A stretch of DNA of 64,000 nt from JBMOPD01 sp049323615 (GCA_049323615.1 JBMOPD010000009.1:1-64000), one strand, 5' to 3'. Counted from the first letter of the stretch, positions 15,823 to 24,991 are shown. Numbers and translations are program-made. The notes: generated from the sequence alone by a model not told the origin.

Positions 15823-17502
15823 CTATACCGGCCGGTTTCCGCGCTTCTTTTGAGGCAGGGGGACCAGGGGAGTTCTATTTTTGGAGAGTTTGAGGGCGTT
15901 GATAATTACCTCCCTGGTGCGCCTGGGGTCGATGATGTCGTCAAAGAAGTCATAGCGCATGTTTGTCCCGGTAACCAGGGGGTCCACGTACAGGTCAAAG
16001 TATTCTCTTTTTTTGGCTTCCGCAAAGGCCAGGCGCTCCTCGCTGGTGGGGAGGGACTGGATTTCACGGTTGTAGATGATGGCCACCGCCCCGTCGGCGC
16101 CCATGGGGCAGAGCTCTGCCGTGGGCCAGGCATAAACAAAATCGGTGGAGTATGGTTTGGCGCAGAAAATGGGTGACGTCCCGCCGTAGGACTTGCGGAC
16201 GAGAATGGACACCCGGGGCACAGTAACCGTGCAGGTAGTGTGCAGCAGCTTGGTGCCGTGCCGGATGGCGCCCTTTCTTTCCCACTCGTCGCCCACCAGG
16301 ATGGCCGGCATGTCCACCAGGTAGACCAGGGGGATGTTGAAGCAGTCGCAGAAAGTGATGAACCTGGTGTATTTGTCGCAGGAATCCGGTTCCATGCAGC
16401 CGGCTATGTAGGCCGGGTTGCCGGCGGCTATGCCGCAGACCTGGCCGTCGAAGCGGCAGAAGCCCACGATGGAGTTCTTGGCGTAGTCCTTCTGCACCTC
16501 CAGGAATTCGCCGCCGTCCACGATCAGCCGGATTACCTCATGCATGTCGTAGGACCGGCGCGGGTCCTTCGGCAATATGTCCAGCAGCCTTTCTTCCCGC
16601 CGGCGCGGGTCGTCGGCGGGCCGGACGTACGGCGGCTTCTCGCCGCAGTTCGAGGGAAGGTAGCTCAATAGCCTTTTGACCACCTCCACGGCTTCCCGGT
16701 CGTCGTCCACGGCAAAGTGGCAGGACCCGCTGTGCCTCATGTGGTAATCGGCGCCGCCGATCTCCGAGATGTCTTCAGCGGTGGTGACGGCGGCGGTCGC
16801 CCGGGGCCCGCCCAGCCACATGCTGGCGGCGTTCCTGGTCATGATTACGAAGTCGCTCAGCACCGGGCTGTAAGCCTGGCCGGCCGCACACCCGCCGCAG
16901 ACAACCGAGATCTGGGGAACAACTCCCGAGTAAATGCTCTGCAGCCAGAAAAGTTCACAGAACGGCCTTAAGCACTGCGCGGCCTCGTTTAGCCGGCCTC
17001 CAGCCGAGTCGATAAAGGCAACTATGGGCACCCTCATTTCTCCGGCCATTCTGGTAATATTCCTGATTTTCCAGGAGTGCCCCTCTCCGGCTGCTCCGGC
17101 CAGGACGATATAATCCGTGGCGTAGGCGCACACCGTCCGCCCGTTGACCTCCCCGAAGCCGCAGACAACGCCGTCGGCGGGAGTTTCGTACTTGTCCATG
17201 CCCATTTCTTTAATCTGGCTTTCGGCAAAGATGCTCACCTCGTTGAAGGTGCCCTCGTCGAAAAGGGCGCCGATCCTTTCCCTGGCCGTCCACTTGCCCA
17301 TGGAGCGCAGCCTCTGGTACATCCTTCCGCTGGCCGGCTCCATGATTCTTGCCCTTTTTTCCTCCACCTGGGCCAGCCTCGTTCTGACGTCCTCCACGTA
17401 GGGCCTGAAGGTGATGCCCTTGCCCTTGGCCGACTTTTTCTTTTCCTCGATGATTTCCTTGGTGGTATCCACCAGGTATCTTTTTTCGTCCTTCTGTTCC
17501 AT
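15823..17502 (-). CDS. Acyl-CoA carboxylase, carboxyltransferase (beta) subunit
   Basis: A 559-residue carboxyltransferase of the propionyl/methylcrotonyl-CoA carboxylase beta family, with N and C crotonase-like halves. Visible blocks: SMGKWTARERIGALFDEGTF, IDSAGGRLNEA, the oxyanion-type loop GGCAAGQAYSP, and AWPTAELCPMGADGAVAIIY. The usual GGAY segment is changed here to YGGTSPIFCAKPYSTDF, so the acyl-binding site may be atypical. The next two genes upstream encode biotin carboxylase and biotin carrier, so the complex carboxylates an acyl-CoA (or works in reverse as a decarboxylase). The start overlaps the region just after accC, with AGGAGG 10 bases before ATG. Confidence 0.9.
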   Translation of the reverse strand: MEQKDEKRYLVDTTKEIIEEKKKSAKGKGITFRPYVEDVRTRLAQVEEKRARIMEPASGRMYQRLRSMGKWTARERIGALFDEGTFNEVSIFAESQIKEMGMDKYETPADGVVCGFGEVNGRTVCAYATDYIVLAGAAGEGHSWKIRNITRMAGEMRVPIVAFIDSAGGRLNEAAQCLRPFCELFWLQSIYSGVVPQISVVCGGCAAGQAYSPVLSDFVIMTRNAASMWLGGPRATAAVTTAEDISEIGGADYHMRHSGSCHFAVDDDREAVEVVKRLLSYLPSNCGEKPPYVRPADDPRRREERLLDILPKDPRRSYDMHEVIRLIVDGGEFLEVQKDYAKNSIVGFCRFDGQVCGIAAGNPAYIAGCMEPDSCDKYTRFITFCDCFNIPLVYLVDMPAILVGDEWERKGAIRHGTKLLHTTCTVTVPRVSILVRKSYGGTSPIFCAKPYSTDFVYAWPTAELCPMGADGAVAIIYNREIQSLPTSEERLAFAEAKKREYFDLYVDPLVTGTNMRYDFFDDIIDPRRTREVIINALKLSKNRTPLVPLPQKKRGNRPV

Positions 17503-17517
17503 GCCCAGCCTGCCTCC

Positions 17518-18855
17518 TTAGACAAAACTTTGGAGAAAATGGGTGTTGATCTCACCCTTGACGAATCTTTCATCTTCCATCACTTTCTGGTGAAAGGGGA
17601 TAGTGTTTTTGACCCCTTCCAGGTAAAACGAACTTAACGCTCTCTTCATCCGGCTGATGGCCTCGGACCGGTCCTCCCCCCAGACAATCAGTTTTGCTAT
17701 CAACGAGTCGTAAAAGGGCGGGATTTCGTATCCGCTGTACAGGTGTGTGTCCACCCTGACGCCAAACCCGCCGGGTATGATCAGGTTTTTGACCGTGCCG
17801 GGCGAGGGCGTAAAGTTGTTTTCCGGGTCCTCGGCGTTGATCCGGCATTCAATTGACCACCCTGTTAATTTTACGTCATCCTGGCCGATTTCCAGCCTTC
17901 CGCCGGAGGCAATGATAATCTGCTGCTTGACCAGGTCGATGCCGGTCATCATCTCCGTCACCGGGTGCTCAACCTGCAGGCGGGAGTTTATTTCATTGAA
18001 GTAGAAATTTTTTTCGGCGTCCACCAGGAATTCCACCGTGCCGGCGTTGGTGTACCCCACGGAGCGCATTATCCTCACGGCAGTTGCGCCCATCTTTTCC
18101 CGTAGTTGCTGATCTACAAAAGGGGAGGGCGATTCCTCGATCAGCTTCTGGTATCTTTTCTGTACGCTGCACTCCCTTTCACCCAGGTGAATGACGTTGC
18201 CGTGTTCGTCGGCCAGGACCTGGAATTCAATGTGGCGGGGCTCCGGAATGTATTTTTCCAGGTAAATGTCGGGGTTTTTAAAAGCCGCCAACGCTTCCCC
18301 CCGGGCCAGCGCCAGCAGCCGGGCCAGTTCTTCCTCGCTGCCGGCCACCTTCATGCCCCGGCCGCCGCCTCCGCCCGAAGCCTTGAGGATGACCGGGTAG
18401 CCTATCTCCCGGGCAATCCGGACGGCCTCCTCCGGCGAGGAAAGGGCGCCTTTGCTGCCGGGGGAGACCGGTATGCCCGCCTCCGCGGCTATTTTCAGGG
18501 CGGTTATTTTTTCACCGGTCAGCCTGTGTGTATTTTCCGCCGGGCCGATGAATTTCAGGCCCTCGGCGGCGCACATGCCGGCAAAGTCCGCGTTTTCCGC
18601 CAGGAAGCCGTACCCCGGGTGGATGGCCTGGGCACCGGCCTGCCTGGCCGCCGATATTATTTTTTCCATGTTTAAATAGCTTTTGCGGCTGAGCGGCGGG
18701 CCGATATTAACCGCTTCGTCGGCGAACTTGACATGCAGGGATTCCCTGTCCGCGTCCGAGTACACCGCCACCGTTTTAATACCCATTTCCCTGCAGGTGC
18801 GGATCACCCTAAGGGCGATCTCGCCCCTGTTGGCGACCAGGATTTTAGTGAACAT
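17518..18855 (-). CDS. accC: Biotin carboxylase subunit
   Basis: A 445-residue ATP-grasp biotin carboxylase that carboxylates the biotin on the carrier protein. Typical motifs: KILVANRGEIALRVIRTCRE at the N-terminus, AIHPGYGFLAEN, the glycine-rich ATP loop KASGGGGGRGMKV (about residue 160), EKYIPEPRHIEFQVLAD and ECSVQKRYQKLIEE. Normal length. It stands between the carrier gene and the carboxyltransferase gene. Since the carboxyltransferase is of the single-polypeptide acyl-CoA type rather than AccA/AccD, this complex is catabolic rather than the fatty-acid-synthesis carboxylase. Confidence 0.93.
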   Translation of the reverse strand: MFTKILVANRGEIALRVIRTCREMGIKTVAVYSDADRESLHVKFADEAVNIGPPLSRKSYLNMEKIISAARQAGAQAIHPGYGFLAENADFAGMCAAEGLKFIGPAENTHRLTGEKITALKIAAEAGIPVSPGSKGALSSPEEAVRIAREIGYPVILKASGGGGGRGMKVAGSEEELARLLALARGEALAAFKNPDIYLEKYIPEPRHIEFQVLADEHGNVIHLGERECSVQKRYQKLIEESPSPFVDQQLREKMGATAVRIMRSVGYTNAGTVEFLVDAEKNFYFNEINSRLQVEHPVTEMMTGIDLVKQQIIIASGGRLEIGQDDVKLTGWSIECRINAEDPENNFTPSPGTVKNLIIPGGFGVRVDTHLYSGYEIPPFYDSLIAKLIVWGEDRSEAISRMKRALSSFYLEGVKNTIPFHQKVMEDERFVKGEINTHFLQSFV

Positions 18856-18876
18856 GTTCCACCCCCGGAAACAATT

Positions 18877-19128
18877 TTATATTGCTTCCACTTCAAACAT
18901 AGGCTGGTTGATCATCACCGGGTCCTCATCCTCAATTAAAATTTTCCTGATCACTCCCATTCTTTCCGTCCTTACCTCGTTGAAAACCTTCATGGATTCG
19001 ACGATGCACACCACGCTGCCCGGCTGGACCTCATCCCCCTCCTCGACGTAGGGGGGTTCTTCGGGCGACGGCCTCCGGTAAAATGTTCCCGAAAGGGGGG
19101 CGTTGATGGTGAAAATTCTTTTGTCCAT
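18877..19128 (-). CDS. Biotin carboxyl carrier protein
   Basis: An 83-residue free-standing biotinyl domain. The biotin-bearing Lys lies in VESMKVFNEV. Residues before it (SGTFYRRPSPEEPPYVEEGD) are the usual start of an AccB-type lipoyl/biotinyl fold; the long Ala/Pro linker of AccB is missing. ATG at 19128 is chosen because GGAGG lies 9 bases upstream; a longer frame starting further out lacks a ribosome site. First gene of the carboxylase operon, behind a sigma-54-type promoter. Confidence 0.92.
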   Translation of the reverse strand: MDKRIFTINAPLSGTFYRRPSPEEPPYVEEGDEVQPGSVVCIVESMKVFNEVRTERMGVIRKILIEDEDPVMINQPMFEVEAI

Positions 19129-19186
19129 AGCGCTTGACCTCCGCTTATATTTTTTTAAAACCCAAATCATTTTGCTTTAATTACAT

Positions 19187-19202
19187 AGCAAAAATTATTC
19201 CA
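19187..19202 (-). promoter_or_regulatory. Sigma-54 -24/-12 promoter candidate for the carboxylase operon
   Basis: Minus-strand sequence TGGAATAATTTTTGCT. TGG at -24, TTGC at -12, and GG-to-GC spacing of 12 fit sigma-54; A in place of C after GG is a weaker point. It lies about 60 bases before the carrier-protein ATG. A 12-base perfect palindrome, ACAGTTAACTGT (19202-19213), begins at its outer edge. Confidence 0.5.
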
Positions 19203-19283
19203 CAGTTAACTGTTGCGTAAAGGCAGCTGAAGTCCCGGATCATTCTTTAACTTTTTCTTTTTTTGACTGGCCCGATGAAATAT

Positions 19284-19314
19284 GAAAGGGCCCGGTTAAT
19301 TTCCGGGCCCTTTC
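19284..19314 (-). terminator. Hairpin after the acetate-type transporter
   Basis: A 12-base perfect stem (GAAAGGGCCCGG at 19284-19295 with its complement at 19303-19314) and a 7-base loop, starting 9 bases after the transporter stop. The following minus-strand bases are only moderately T-rich, so termination efficiency is uncertain. Confidence 0.55.
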
Positions 19315-19322
19315 ATTTTCTC

Positions 19323-19949
19323 TCAGCCCTGGATATTTTGAGCCGGCGGCGGTGCATGCTTTTTAATAAGCGGAGACCCGAGAGGAAAAATCTTGCTTCC
19401 TACCGCCGTATTGTAAACCTGGGCAAAAACCAAATATAATCCGATCATGCCGAGAATTAAGATCATCCAGGCGGCTACAACCACCATGGCATGTCCGACT
19501 AATTTCAGATTGGCCAGGCCTAAAAGCAACACAGCTCCATCTGCAAGGAGCAGCGCCACAAAAAAGATTGAACTTACTGTAGCAAAGGAAGGGGTCAGCA
19601 GTATGAGAATTATTGCCAGTACCAGGAAGAACCAGCCGTCCATCCCTGGGCTGAAGTGAACTTTAGAAATCGCGGCCGCAAAATGCACCGCTTGATTGAT
19701 TCCCACCGCCAGCATGAAAAATCCGCCAAATACAAAGAATGTTGTTCCGCCGACTATATCTCCATGCTTGAGATCCAGTATGGCGGCAATAATTTGAATC
19801 AGCCCACCTGCCAGACAGATGCCTATCAGCGCAGGGGCTGCTTCATGAGGCACCTTCCCTGTCAATAAAGCAAAGAAACAGAAGCAAACTACCGACAGGG
19901 CGCAAAGTGCACCGGGGCCAGGACTTGCTCCGGTATGGGATGAAGACAT
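19323..19949 (-). CDS. GPR1/FUN34/YaaH (SatP) family acetate/succinate transporter
   Basis: A 208-residue membrane protein with six likely helices. The family pattern is visible: an N-terminal PGALCALSVVCFCFFALL helix, then GGLIQIIAAILDLKHGD, matching the FAGLLEYKKGN-type block of YaaH/SatP, then GGTTFFVFGGFF. These proteins move acetate and other short monocarboxylates with protons. The reading frame is open for 100 more codons upstream, but that part overlaps the ligase gene and has no support; GGGAGG lies 6 bases before the ATG chosen. It follows an AMP ligase by 184 bases, so uptake and activation may be coupled. Confidence 0.85.
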   Translation of the reverse strand: MSSSHTGASPGPGALCALSVVCFCFFALLTGKVPHEAAPALIGICLAGGLIQIIAAILDLKHGDIVGGTTFFVFGGFFMLAVGINQAVHFAAAISKVHFSPGMDGWFFLVLAIILILLTPSFATVSSIFFVALLLADGAVLLLGLANLKLVGHAMVVVAAWMILILGMIGLYLVFAQVYNTAVGSKIFPLGSPLIKKHAPPPAQNIQG

Positions 19950-20133
19950 TTTTAAACCTCCCTCAACGATTTTAAATATTCCGGCAACCATAAACAAGTT
20001 TTCTTCCTTAATATCATCAATCACCCCCTCGACAGCCGGTAAAGTATTTGTTTGTCGCCTCTTCTGTGTTTTGAAATCATCTTGATGAATACTCCGTCGT
20101 TTCCGGACCGCCGATGCAATAAATTTTTCAGGC

Positions 20134-21792
20134 TTATTTTTTATCTCTGTACAGGTCCTGAAGTTCTTTGCGCAGTATATACTTCTGGATTTTACCCCCA
20201 ACTGTTTCCGGAAACTTGTCCATGAAAACCACATTCTTGGGCGTTTCATATCCGGCCAGCCTCTCCCGGCAGTAGGCGATTAATTCTTCTTCAGTGGGAT
20301 TCTCGCCCGGTTTGGGAATCACGCAGGCCGTGACGGCCTCAAGCCAGCGTTCATGGGGTATTCCGATGACGGCGGCATTGGCCACCTTGGGGTGCATCCT
20401 GATTACCTGCTCCACCCTGAGGCTGGAAACATTCTCCCCGCCCGACTTGATTATGTCCTTGTACCGGTCCACCATGATCAGCAGGCCGTCCTCGTCGTAC
20501 ATGGCCGCGTCTCCCCCGTGGAACCAGCCGTGTTCGAAGGCCTCCCGGGTGGCCTCCTCGTTCTTGTAGTACCCGGCCATCATTACTGGGGACCTCATCA
20601 CCTTGTGGCCCATCACGCCCGGAGGGCAGATGTTGCCGTTGTCGTCCAGCACCGTTGTGGCGTAAAAGGGGTGGGGAACGCCGAGGTAGTTTACCGCCGG
20701 CTCGTTTTTCTCGTACTTCTCGTACCACATGTGGTGCCACATGCGGTTGTCGTAGACGCATTCGGTCTGCCCGTCGTTGCCGATGACCAGCAAGTCCTTG
20801 CCGAATATTTTCCTCAGCTTTTTGTCGTAATCCGGCCTGAAGGCCCCCCAGCCGTAACCCGCCACCTTGAAGCTGCCGAGGTCGTACTTGCCGGGATTCT
20901 GTTCGATGATGTCGGCTATCCGGTAGTAGTCCGCCGGGCTGCCGAAAATCCAGGTGATTTTTTCCCGGTCTATGGCCTCAATCATTGCCTGCGGGTCCGG
21001 CCGGCGGGCGATCAGCGCGGTTCCGCCGGACAGCAGCGCCGCATAGGTCATCCCCTGGCAGGCGATGTGGAAGATGGGGTAAAAAACACCCGCCCGTATG
21101 TCCGTTTCGGTCATAACTCCCCGCCCGTGGCTCATGGCCCAGCCGATGGCGCAGAAATACATGTATATGTGGCTGTGCATCACACCTTTAGGTAATGCGG
21201 TGGTGCCCGCCGTGAACAGTATCTGGAAGATGTCGTCGCCGTGAATCTCCACTTCCGGCTCGCTCTTGGGTTTGCCGTTGATGAAATCGGCGAAGGATTT
21301 GCTTCCCTGAATCGCTCCACCGCCTATGGGGATGGTTACCCCCACTTCCAGCCCGTTTCCCCTGAACACTTTCTCTCCCCTGGGATAAAGCTCGGCGTCC
21401 ACCACCAGGAATTTCGGTTCGGTGTGCTTGATCACGTAATCCAGCAGGTCGATGGCAATCATCACGTTCAGCGGCACAGCCACCAGCCCGGCCTTGGCGG
21501 CGCCTACCTGGGCCAGGAAGAACTCTACGCTGCTGGCACAGTAAAACAGGACCCGGTCTCCTCTTTTCAAGCCCCTTTCCAGCAACGCGTTGGCGAACTG
21601 ATTGGCCATCCCGTCGGCCTGCCGGTAGGTAACCCTTTTGGTTTTCTCGCCGGCGCAGGCCCCCTCCCAGGCTATGAGGGCCTCCTTGTCGGGGAAGCTC
21701 CAGGTCACTCTTTCCATTACGTCGCCCACCGAGACACGCTCGTACCTGTTGACCGCCCTCCTGTTAAAAAGACTGGTTACGTCGAATTTCAT
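20134..21792 (-). CDS. AMP-forming acyl-CoA ligase
   Basis: A 552-residue ANL ligase. The P-loop is slightly unusual: FTAGTTALPKGV instead of TSGTTGxPKG. Later motifs are NDGQTECVYD (A5 region), HGGDAAMYDEDG, the hinge DIIKSGGENVSSLRVEQ, and the catalytic Lys in VGGKIQKYIL. AAGGAGG precedes ATG by about 10 bases. It is expressed from its own sigma-54-type promoter with an upstream palindrome, and is followed by an acetate-type transporter. The substrate is unknown; short or medium chain acids are likely. Confidence 0.9.
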   Translation of the reverse strand: MKFDVTSLFNRRAVNRYERVSVGDVMERVTWSFPDKEALIAWEGACAGEKTKRVTYRQADGMANQFANALLERGLKRGDRVLFYCASSVEFFLAQVGAAKAGLVAVPLNVMIAIDLLDYVIKHTEPKFLVVDAELYPRGEKVFRGNGLEVGVTIPIGGGAIQGSKSFADFINGKPKSEPEVEIHGDDIFQILFTAGTTALPKGVMHSHIYMYFCAIGWAMSHGRGVMTETDIRAGVFYPIFHIACQGMTYAALLSGGTALIARRPDPQAMIEAIDREKITWIFGSPADYYRIADIIEQNPGKYDLGSFKVAGYGWGAFRPDYDKKLRKIFGKDLLVIGNDGQTECVYDNRMWHHMWYEKYEKNEPAVNYLGVPHPFYATTVLDDNGNICPPGVMGHKVMRSPVMMAGYYKNEEATREAFEHGWFHGGDAAMYDEDGLLIMVDRYKDIIKSGGENVSSLRVEQVIRMHPKVANAAVIGIPHERWLEAVTACVIPKPGENPTEEELIAYCRERLAGYETPKNVVFMDKFPETVGGKIQKYILRKELQDLYRDKK

Positions 21793-21953
21793 CTCCCGAA
21801 AACCTCCTTAGCTTTTTTGACTTATTTAAATGAGCTGTCCGACAGATATTCCAACAGATATAAAAAATCTTTTTTGTTTTCCACCCGGACATTCTCACCC
21901 GCCTTTCAAAAACCGGTTAATTTTAAATTTATAAAATTTTCAGAAATTAACTC

Positions 21954-21968
21954 GCAAAAATCGTGCCA
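21954..21968 (-). promoter_or_regulatory. Sigma-54 -24/-12 promoter, near-consensus
   Basis: Minus strand reads TGGCACGATTTTTGC, a full match to TGGCACG-N4-TTGC. It is the best sigma-54 site in the window. It lies about 160 bases before the ligase ATG. The 386-base gap between this ligase and the next crotonase holds this promoter, an enhancer-like palindrome and a terminator, and no gene. Confidence 0.82.
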
Positions 21969-22021
21969 TTAAAAACAGCAGTTATCTATGTGCTTTTCCG
22001 GTCAAATCTATACTTCAAAAC

Positions 22022-22056
22022 TTGTGCTGTTGCAAATTTTGCTTGCAATAGCACAA
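22022..22056. promoter_or_regulatory. Palindromic activator-site candidate (TTGTGC/GCACAA type)
   Basis: TTGTGCTGTTGCAA (22022-22035) and TTGCAATAGCACAA (22043-22056) form an inverted repeat matching at 13 of 14 positions, with a 7-base centre. The centre is about 85 bases upstream of the -12 element of the adjacent sigma-54 promoter, where enhancer sites normally lie. A related TTTGTGCAAG inverted repeat sits ahead of the promoter at 24.9 kb. The nearby sigma-54 activator gene is the likely reader (inference). Confidence 0.6.
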
Positions 22057-22099
22057 AGAAAAAGAGGCTTTAATTTGCGCTTTGCGAAAGATCGACTGA

Positions 22100-22150
22100 A
22101 AATATAAAAGCCTCCCTGCGGCGCCAGACTTCATGCGCCATTGGGAGGCA
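22100..22150 (-). terminator. Intrinsic terminator after the activator/crotonase operon
   Basis: GCCTCCC and GGGAGGC (22110-22116 and 22143-22149) enclose an inner GGCGC/GCGCC stem. On the minus strand the stem is followed by TTTTATATTTT. It lies about 30 bases after the stop of the second crotonase gene. Confidence 0.65.
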
Positions 22151-22178
22151 ACATCGGCAAGGTGAAGATATTTTCCGG

Positions 22179-22961
22179 CTATTTGCCGGTAAATACCGGA
22201 GGTCTGGATTCCAAAAAGGCCAGCTGTCCTTCACGGCAATCGTGACTGCGAAAAATGACGGTTTTAAGCTCCACTAACTGCTTCTGGATGGCGGGGGGGA
22301 TTTCCCGCTCCATCAGCCAGGAAATGATCTTTTTCATGGCGCTTATGGAAAGAGGAGCATTCTGGGCTATTTCCTTGGCTATGGTATAGGTCACCTGGGT
22401 CAGTTCTGATTCCGGCACCACCTGGCTTATTAATCCCATTTCTTTGGCCGTTTTGGCGTCAATTATGCGGGAAGTGAAGAACAGGTCCTTGGTGTTGGTT
22501 ACCCCGATCGTATTGATGAACCGCCATAACCCCTGCTCACTGTAGATAGCCCCCATTTTGGCCGGCCTCATGGCGAACTTGGCCTTGTCCGAACTGATTC
22601 GCAGATCGCAGTTTAACACGAGATCACAGCCAGCGCCGATGGCGTAGCCGTTGACCATGGCAATCACCGGCAGGCGGCAGTTTCTGATGGCGGCCAGCGT
22701 ATTTTCGATGTAATCGTGCTCGATGCCGGGCTTGGCGGCCCTTGCTCCCTGGATCTCGTTTATATCGAAACCCGCCGAGAAGGTTTTATCGCCGACGCCA
22801 GTAATAACCAGGACGCGGGCGTCCGGATCATTTTCCGCGGCTTCCACCATCTCTTTAAGCTGGATCAGAAGGCTTATGCTCAGAGAATTATGCTTGTCCG
22901 GGCGATTAATTTCAATGGTGTAGACGTGGCCCATCTTTTCACAGATCAGTTCACTGATCAT
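22179..22961 (-). CDS. Enoyl-CoA hydratase/isomerase (crotonase family)
   Basis: A 260-residue crotonase. The oxyanion-hole blocks are FSAGFDINEI (about residue 65) and NGYAIGAGCDL (about 105). At the place where hydratases have catalytic Glu residues it reads RPAKMGAIYSEQGLWRF, an unusual sequence, so it may be an isomerase or act on an odd substrate. The start overlaps the end of the activator gene by 11 bases; ATG at 22961 has GGCGGTGA about 6 bases upstream and is preferred over GTG at 22970. Last gene of a three-gene operon with the activator in the middle. Confidence 0.85.
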   Translation of the reverse strand: MISELICEKMGHVYTIEINRPDKHNSLSISLLIQLKEMVEAAENDPDARVLVITGVGDKTFSAGFDINEIQGARAAKPGIEHDYIENTLAAIRNCRLPVIAMVNGYAIGAGCDLVLNCDLRISSDKAKFAMRPAKMGAIYSEQGLWRFINTIGVTNTKDLFFTSRIIDAKTAKEMGLISQVVPESELTQVTYTIAKEIAQNAPLSISAMKKIISWLMEREIPPAIQKQLVELKTVIFRSHDCREGQLAFLESRPPVFTGK

Positions 22962-24036
22962 TTTCGTCACCGCCTGATTGGAAATTCATTCTTTTTTCGC
23001 GCAGGCTCTTCAGTTTTCTGCTTACGGTTGACTGGTCCACCCCTAACGCCAGGGCGATTTCTTTTATTCCCCTGTATTTTTCCATGGCCATGGCCAGTAA
23101 CTGGCCCTCGGCCTCATCCATAATTTCCCTCAGGGTGGCAATCCGGTGGACGGTAACGGCCGGGGCCTGGGAATTTGTCCCCAAATCCAGCCCCAGTCCG
23201 TATTTAACCAGTATATCCGGGGTTACCAGTTTGTCGTTGCTAATCATTACATATATGCGCTCAATGGTATTCTCCAGTTCGCGCACATTTCCCGGCCAGT
23301 CGTAATTTTGAAAGGTTTGCAACAGATCCGGTGTGCACCGGTGACAAATATTATATTTCTTTTCGTATTTTTGTTTAAAATGCATGACCAAGGGTATGAT
23401 ATCTTCCTTTCGCCTGCGCAGCGGCGGTATCTGAATGGGGATGACGTTCAGCCTGAAGTAGAGATCTTCACGGAACTTGCCTTGAGAGACCATCTCTTTC
23501 AGATTGCGGTTGGTGGCAGCCACGACACGGGCGTCTATCTGCCTGGACAGCGAACCCCCGACGCGGACAATTTCATGTTCCTGGAGCACGTGCAGCAGTT
23601 TCACCTGCAGGGGCAACGGTAAATCGCCCACTTCATCCAGGAATATGGTGCCGTTTTTGGCCTGCTCGAATTTCCCGACTTTTCCTTCCCGGTTGGCGCC
23701 GGTGAAGGCTCCCCGCTCGTAGCCGAAAAGCTCGCTTTCCAGCAATGTTTCAGGAATGGCGCCGCAGTTTACCTTGATGAAAGGAGAAGCCGCCCGCGGA
23801 CCTTTTTCATGAATATAGCGGGCGATAACGTCTTTCCCCACCCCTGATTCGCCCAGTAAAATTACGGTACAGTCGGTGGAAGCCACCTGGCCGGCTAATT
23901 TCAGGACTTCACGCATCTGCGGGGAACTGGCGATTATTCCCCCTTTTAACAGATCGGGAGAAGTGACGTTTTTTGTCCCGGCAATTGAATAACTTTCCAC
24001 CGCTTTTTTCTTTTCTTTGGTTGTAGAACGGGACAA
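22951..24036 (-). CDS. Sigma-54-dependent transcriptional activator without sensor domain
   Basis: A 361-residue enhancer-binding protein. A short N-terminal segment of about 30 residues replaces the usual sensory domain. The AAA+ domain has Walker A GESGVGKD, the sigma-54 contact loop GAFTGA, Walker B GTIFLDEVGD and the arginine-finger region PPLRRRKEDI. The C-terminus is a helix-turn-helix (IKEIALALGVDQSTVSRKLK). Lack of a sensor domain recalls PspF, so activity is perhaps controlled by a partner or by level. TTG at 24036 has GGAG 9 bases upstream; the longer TTG start directly abuts the ribosome site. It sits between two crotonase genes and behind a sigma-54-type promoter, so it probably controls its own operon. 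Confidence 0.9.
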   Translation of the reverse strand: MSRSTTKEKKKAVESYSIAGTKNVTSPDLLKGGIIASSPQMREVLKLAGQVASTDCTVILLGESGVGKDVIARYIHEKGPRAASPFIKVNCGAIPETLLESELFGYERGAFTGANREGKVGKFEQAKNGTIFLDEVGDLPLPLQVKLLHVLQEHEIVRVGGSLSRQIDARVVAATNRNLKEMVSQGKFREDLYFRLNVIPIQIPPLRRRKEDIIPLVMHFKQKYEKKYNICHRCTPDLLQTFQNYDWPGNVRELENTIERIYVMISNDKLVTPDILVKYGLGLDLGTNSQAPAVTVHRIATLREIMDEAEGQLLAMAMEKYRGIKEIALALGVDQSTVSRKLKSLREKRMNFQSGGDENDQ

Positions 24037-24085
24037 TGGTCTCAACTCCTTTCACGGAAGCAGCGGGTTTTCCGGCGAGGCGCAG

Positions 24086-24871
24086 TTATCTTCCCTGCCA
24101 GTGGGGTTTCCGCTTTTCCTTAAAGGCGGCGATGCCTTCCCGGCAGTCTTCGCTGCAAGCCAGGGGAGTCACCATTTCCCGCAGGTACTTAATGGACTTG
24201 AAATACTCCATGTCCCTGGACGTGTAGTAGGCCTCACGGCCCAGGGTCATGGCCAGCGGGCTTTTGGAGGCGAGTTCCCCGGCCAGGCTCATTGTTTCTT
24301 CCATTAGAGAGTCGTGGGCCGTCACCTTGTTGACCAGGCCGATTTTTTCGGCTTCATGGGCGTCTATGTGCCTGCCGGTATAGAACAACTCCAGTCCCTT
24401 TTTCATGCCCACCGCACGGAAGATGGGGGCGGTAATGATCATCCCCCACAACCCGACATTGACTTCCGGTACGCCGAACCTGGCCTTCTCGGAAGCGATG
24501 GTCAAATCGCAGGCCGCCGCCAGGCCGCAGCCTCCAGCCAGGGCGTACCCCTGCACGGCGGCAATGGTGGGCTTGCCCACATCCGCCAGGGCGGTGATCA
24601 GGTCGGCGTACTTGGACAGGTGGGCGCGCATTTCAATGACGCTGCTGCTTTTTTCTCCCACCCCGTCCAGGTCCGCCCCGGCGCAGAAAGCTTTATCCCC
24701 GGCGCCCCGAATCACGATGACCCGCATTTCTGGATTCTTTCCGGACTCTTCCAGCGCCTGGACAATTTCTTCCATCAGCCCGGCGTTAAGGGCGTTGTTC
24801 ACTTCGGGCCGGTTCAGGGTAATGACGGCAACGTGATCTGATTCTTCGTAATACATGAATTGATAAGCCAA
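24086..24871 (-). CDS. Enoyl-CoA hydratase (crotonase family)
   Basis: A 261-residue crotonase with the usual blocks NRPEVNNALN, FCAGADLDGV (about residue 60), GYALAGGCGLAAACDL and FGVPEVNVGLWG, where the first catalytic Glu position is kept. It ends HWQGR, a typical enoyl-CoA hydratase tail (KRKPHWQGR). TTG at 24871 is chosen: AAGGGGTG lies just upstream, and the longer frame would start almost at the predicted transcription start. It is the first gene of the operon and could supply the hydratase step (BadK-like) missing from the BadH-BadI-like operon. Confidence 0.87.
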   Translation of the reverse strand: MAYQFMYYEESDHVAVITLNRPEVNNALNAGLMEEIVQALEESGKNPEMRVIVIRGAGDKAFCAGADLDGVGEKSSSVIEMRAHLSKYADLITALADVGKPTIAAVQGYALAGGCGLAAACDLTIASEKARFGVPEVNVGLWGMIITAPIFRAVGMKKGLELFYTGRHIDAHEAEKIGLVNKVTAHDSLMEETMSLAGELASKSPLAMTLGREAYYTSRDMEYFKSIKYLREMVTPLACSEDCREGIAAFKEKRKPHWQGR

Positions 24872-24913
24872 CTGGTTCACCCCTTTGAAAAGCTTGTTGT
24901 GCAAAACAGGCCC

Positions 24914-24928
24914 GCAATTTTTGTACCC
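24914..24928 (-). promoter_or_regulatory. Sigma-54 -24/-12 promoter candidate for the crotonase-activator operon
   Basis: Minus strand reads GGGTACAAAAATTGC. GG and GC are 12 bases apart, TTGC is intact, and TAC replaces CAC. It lies about 43 bases before the TTG start of the first crotonase gene. Confidence 0.55.
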
Positions 24929-24991
24929 GACCGGCAGTGACCGTAAAATACCAGTTGCACTTTAGATCAGGTCTAAATAACAACTTTACCG

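Noticed and set aside
19950..20249. Longer N-terminus for the acetate-type transporter
   Set aside because: The added 100 residues are charged, overlap the ligase gene and lack a ribosome site, while the ATG at 19949 has one.
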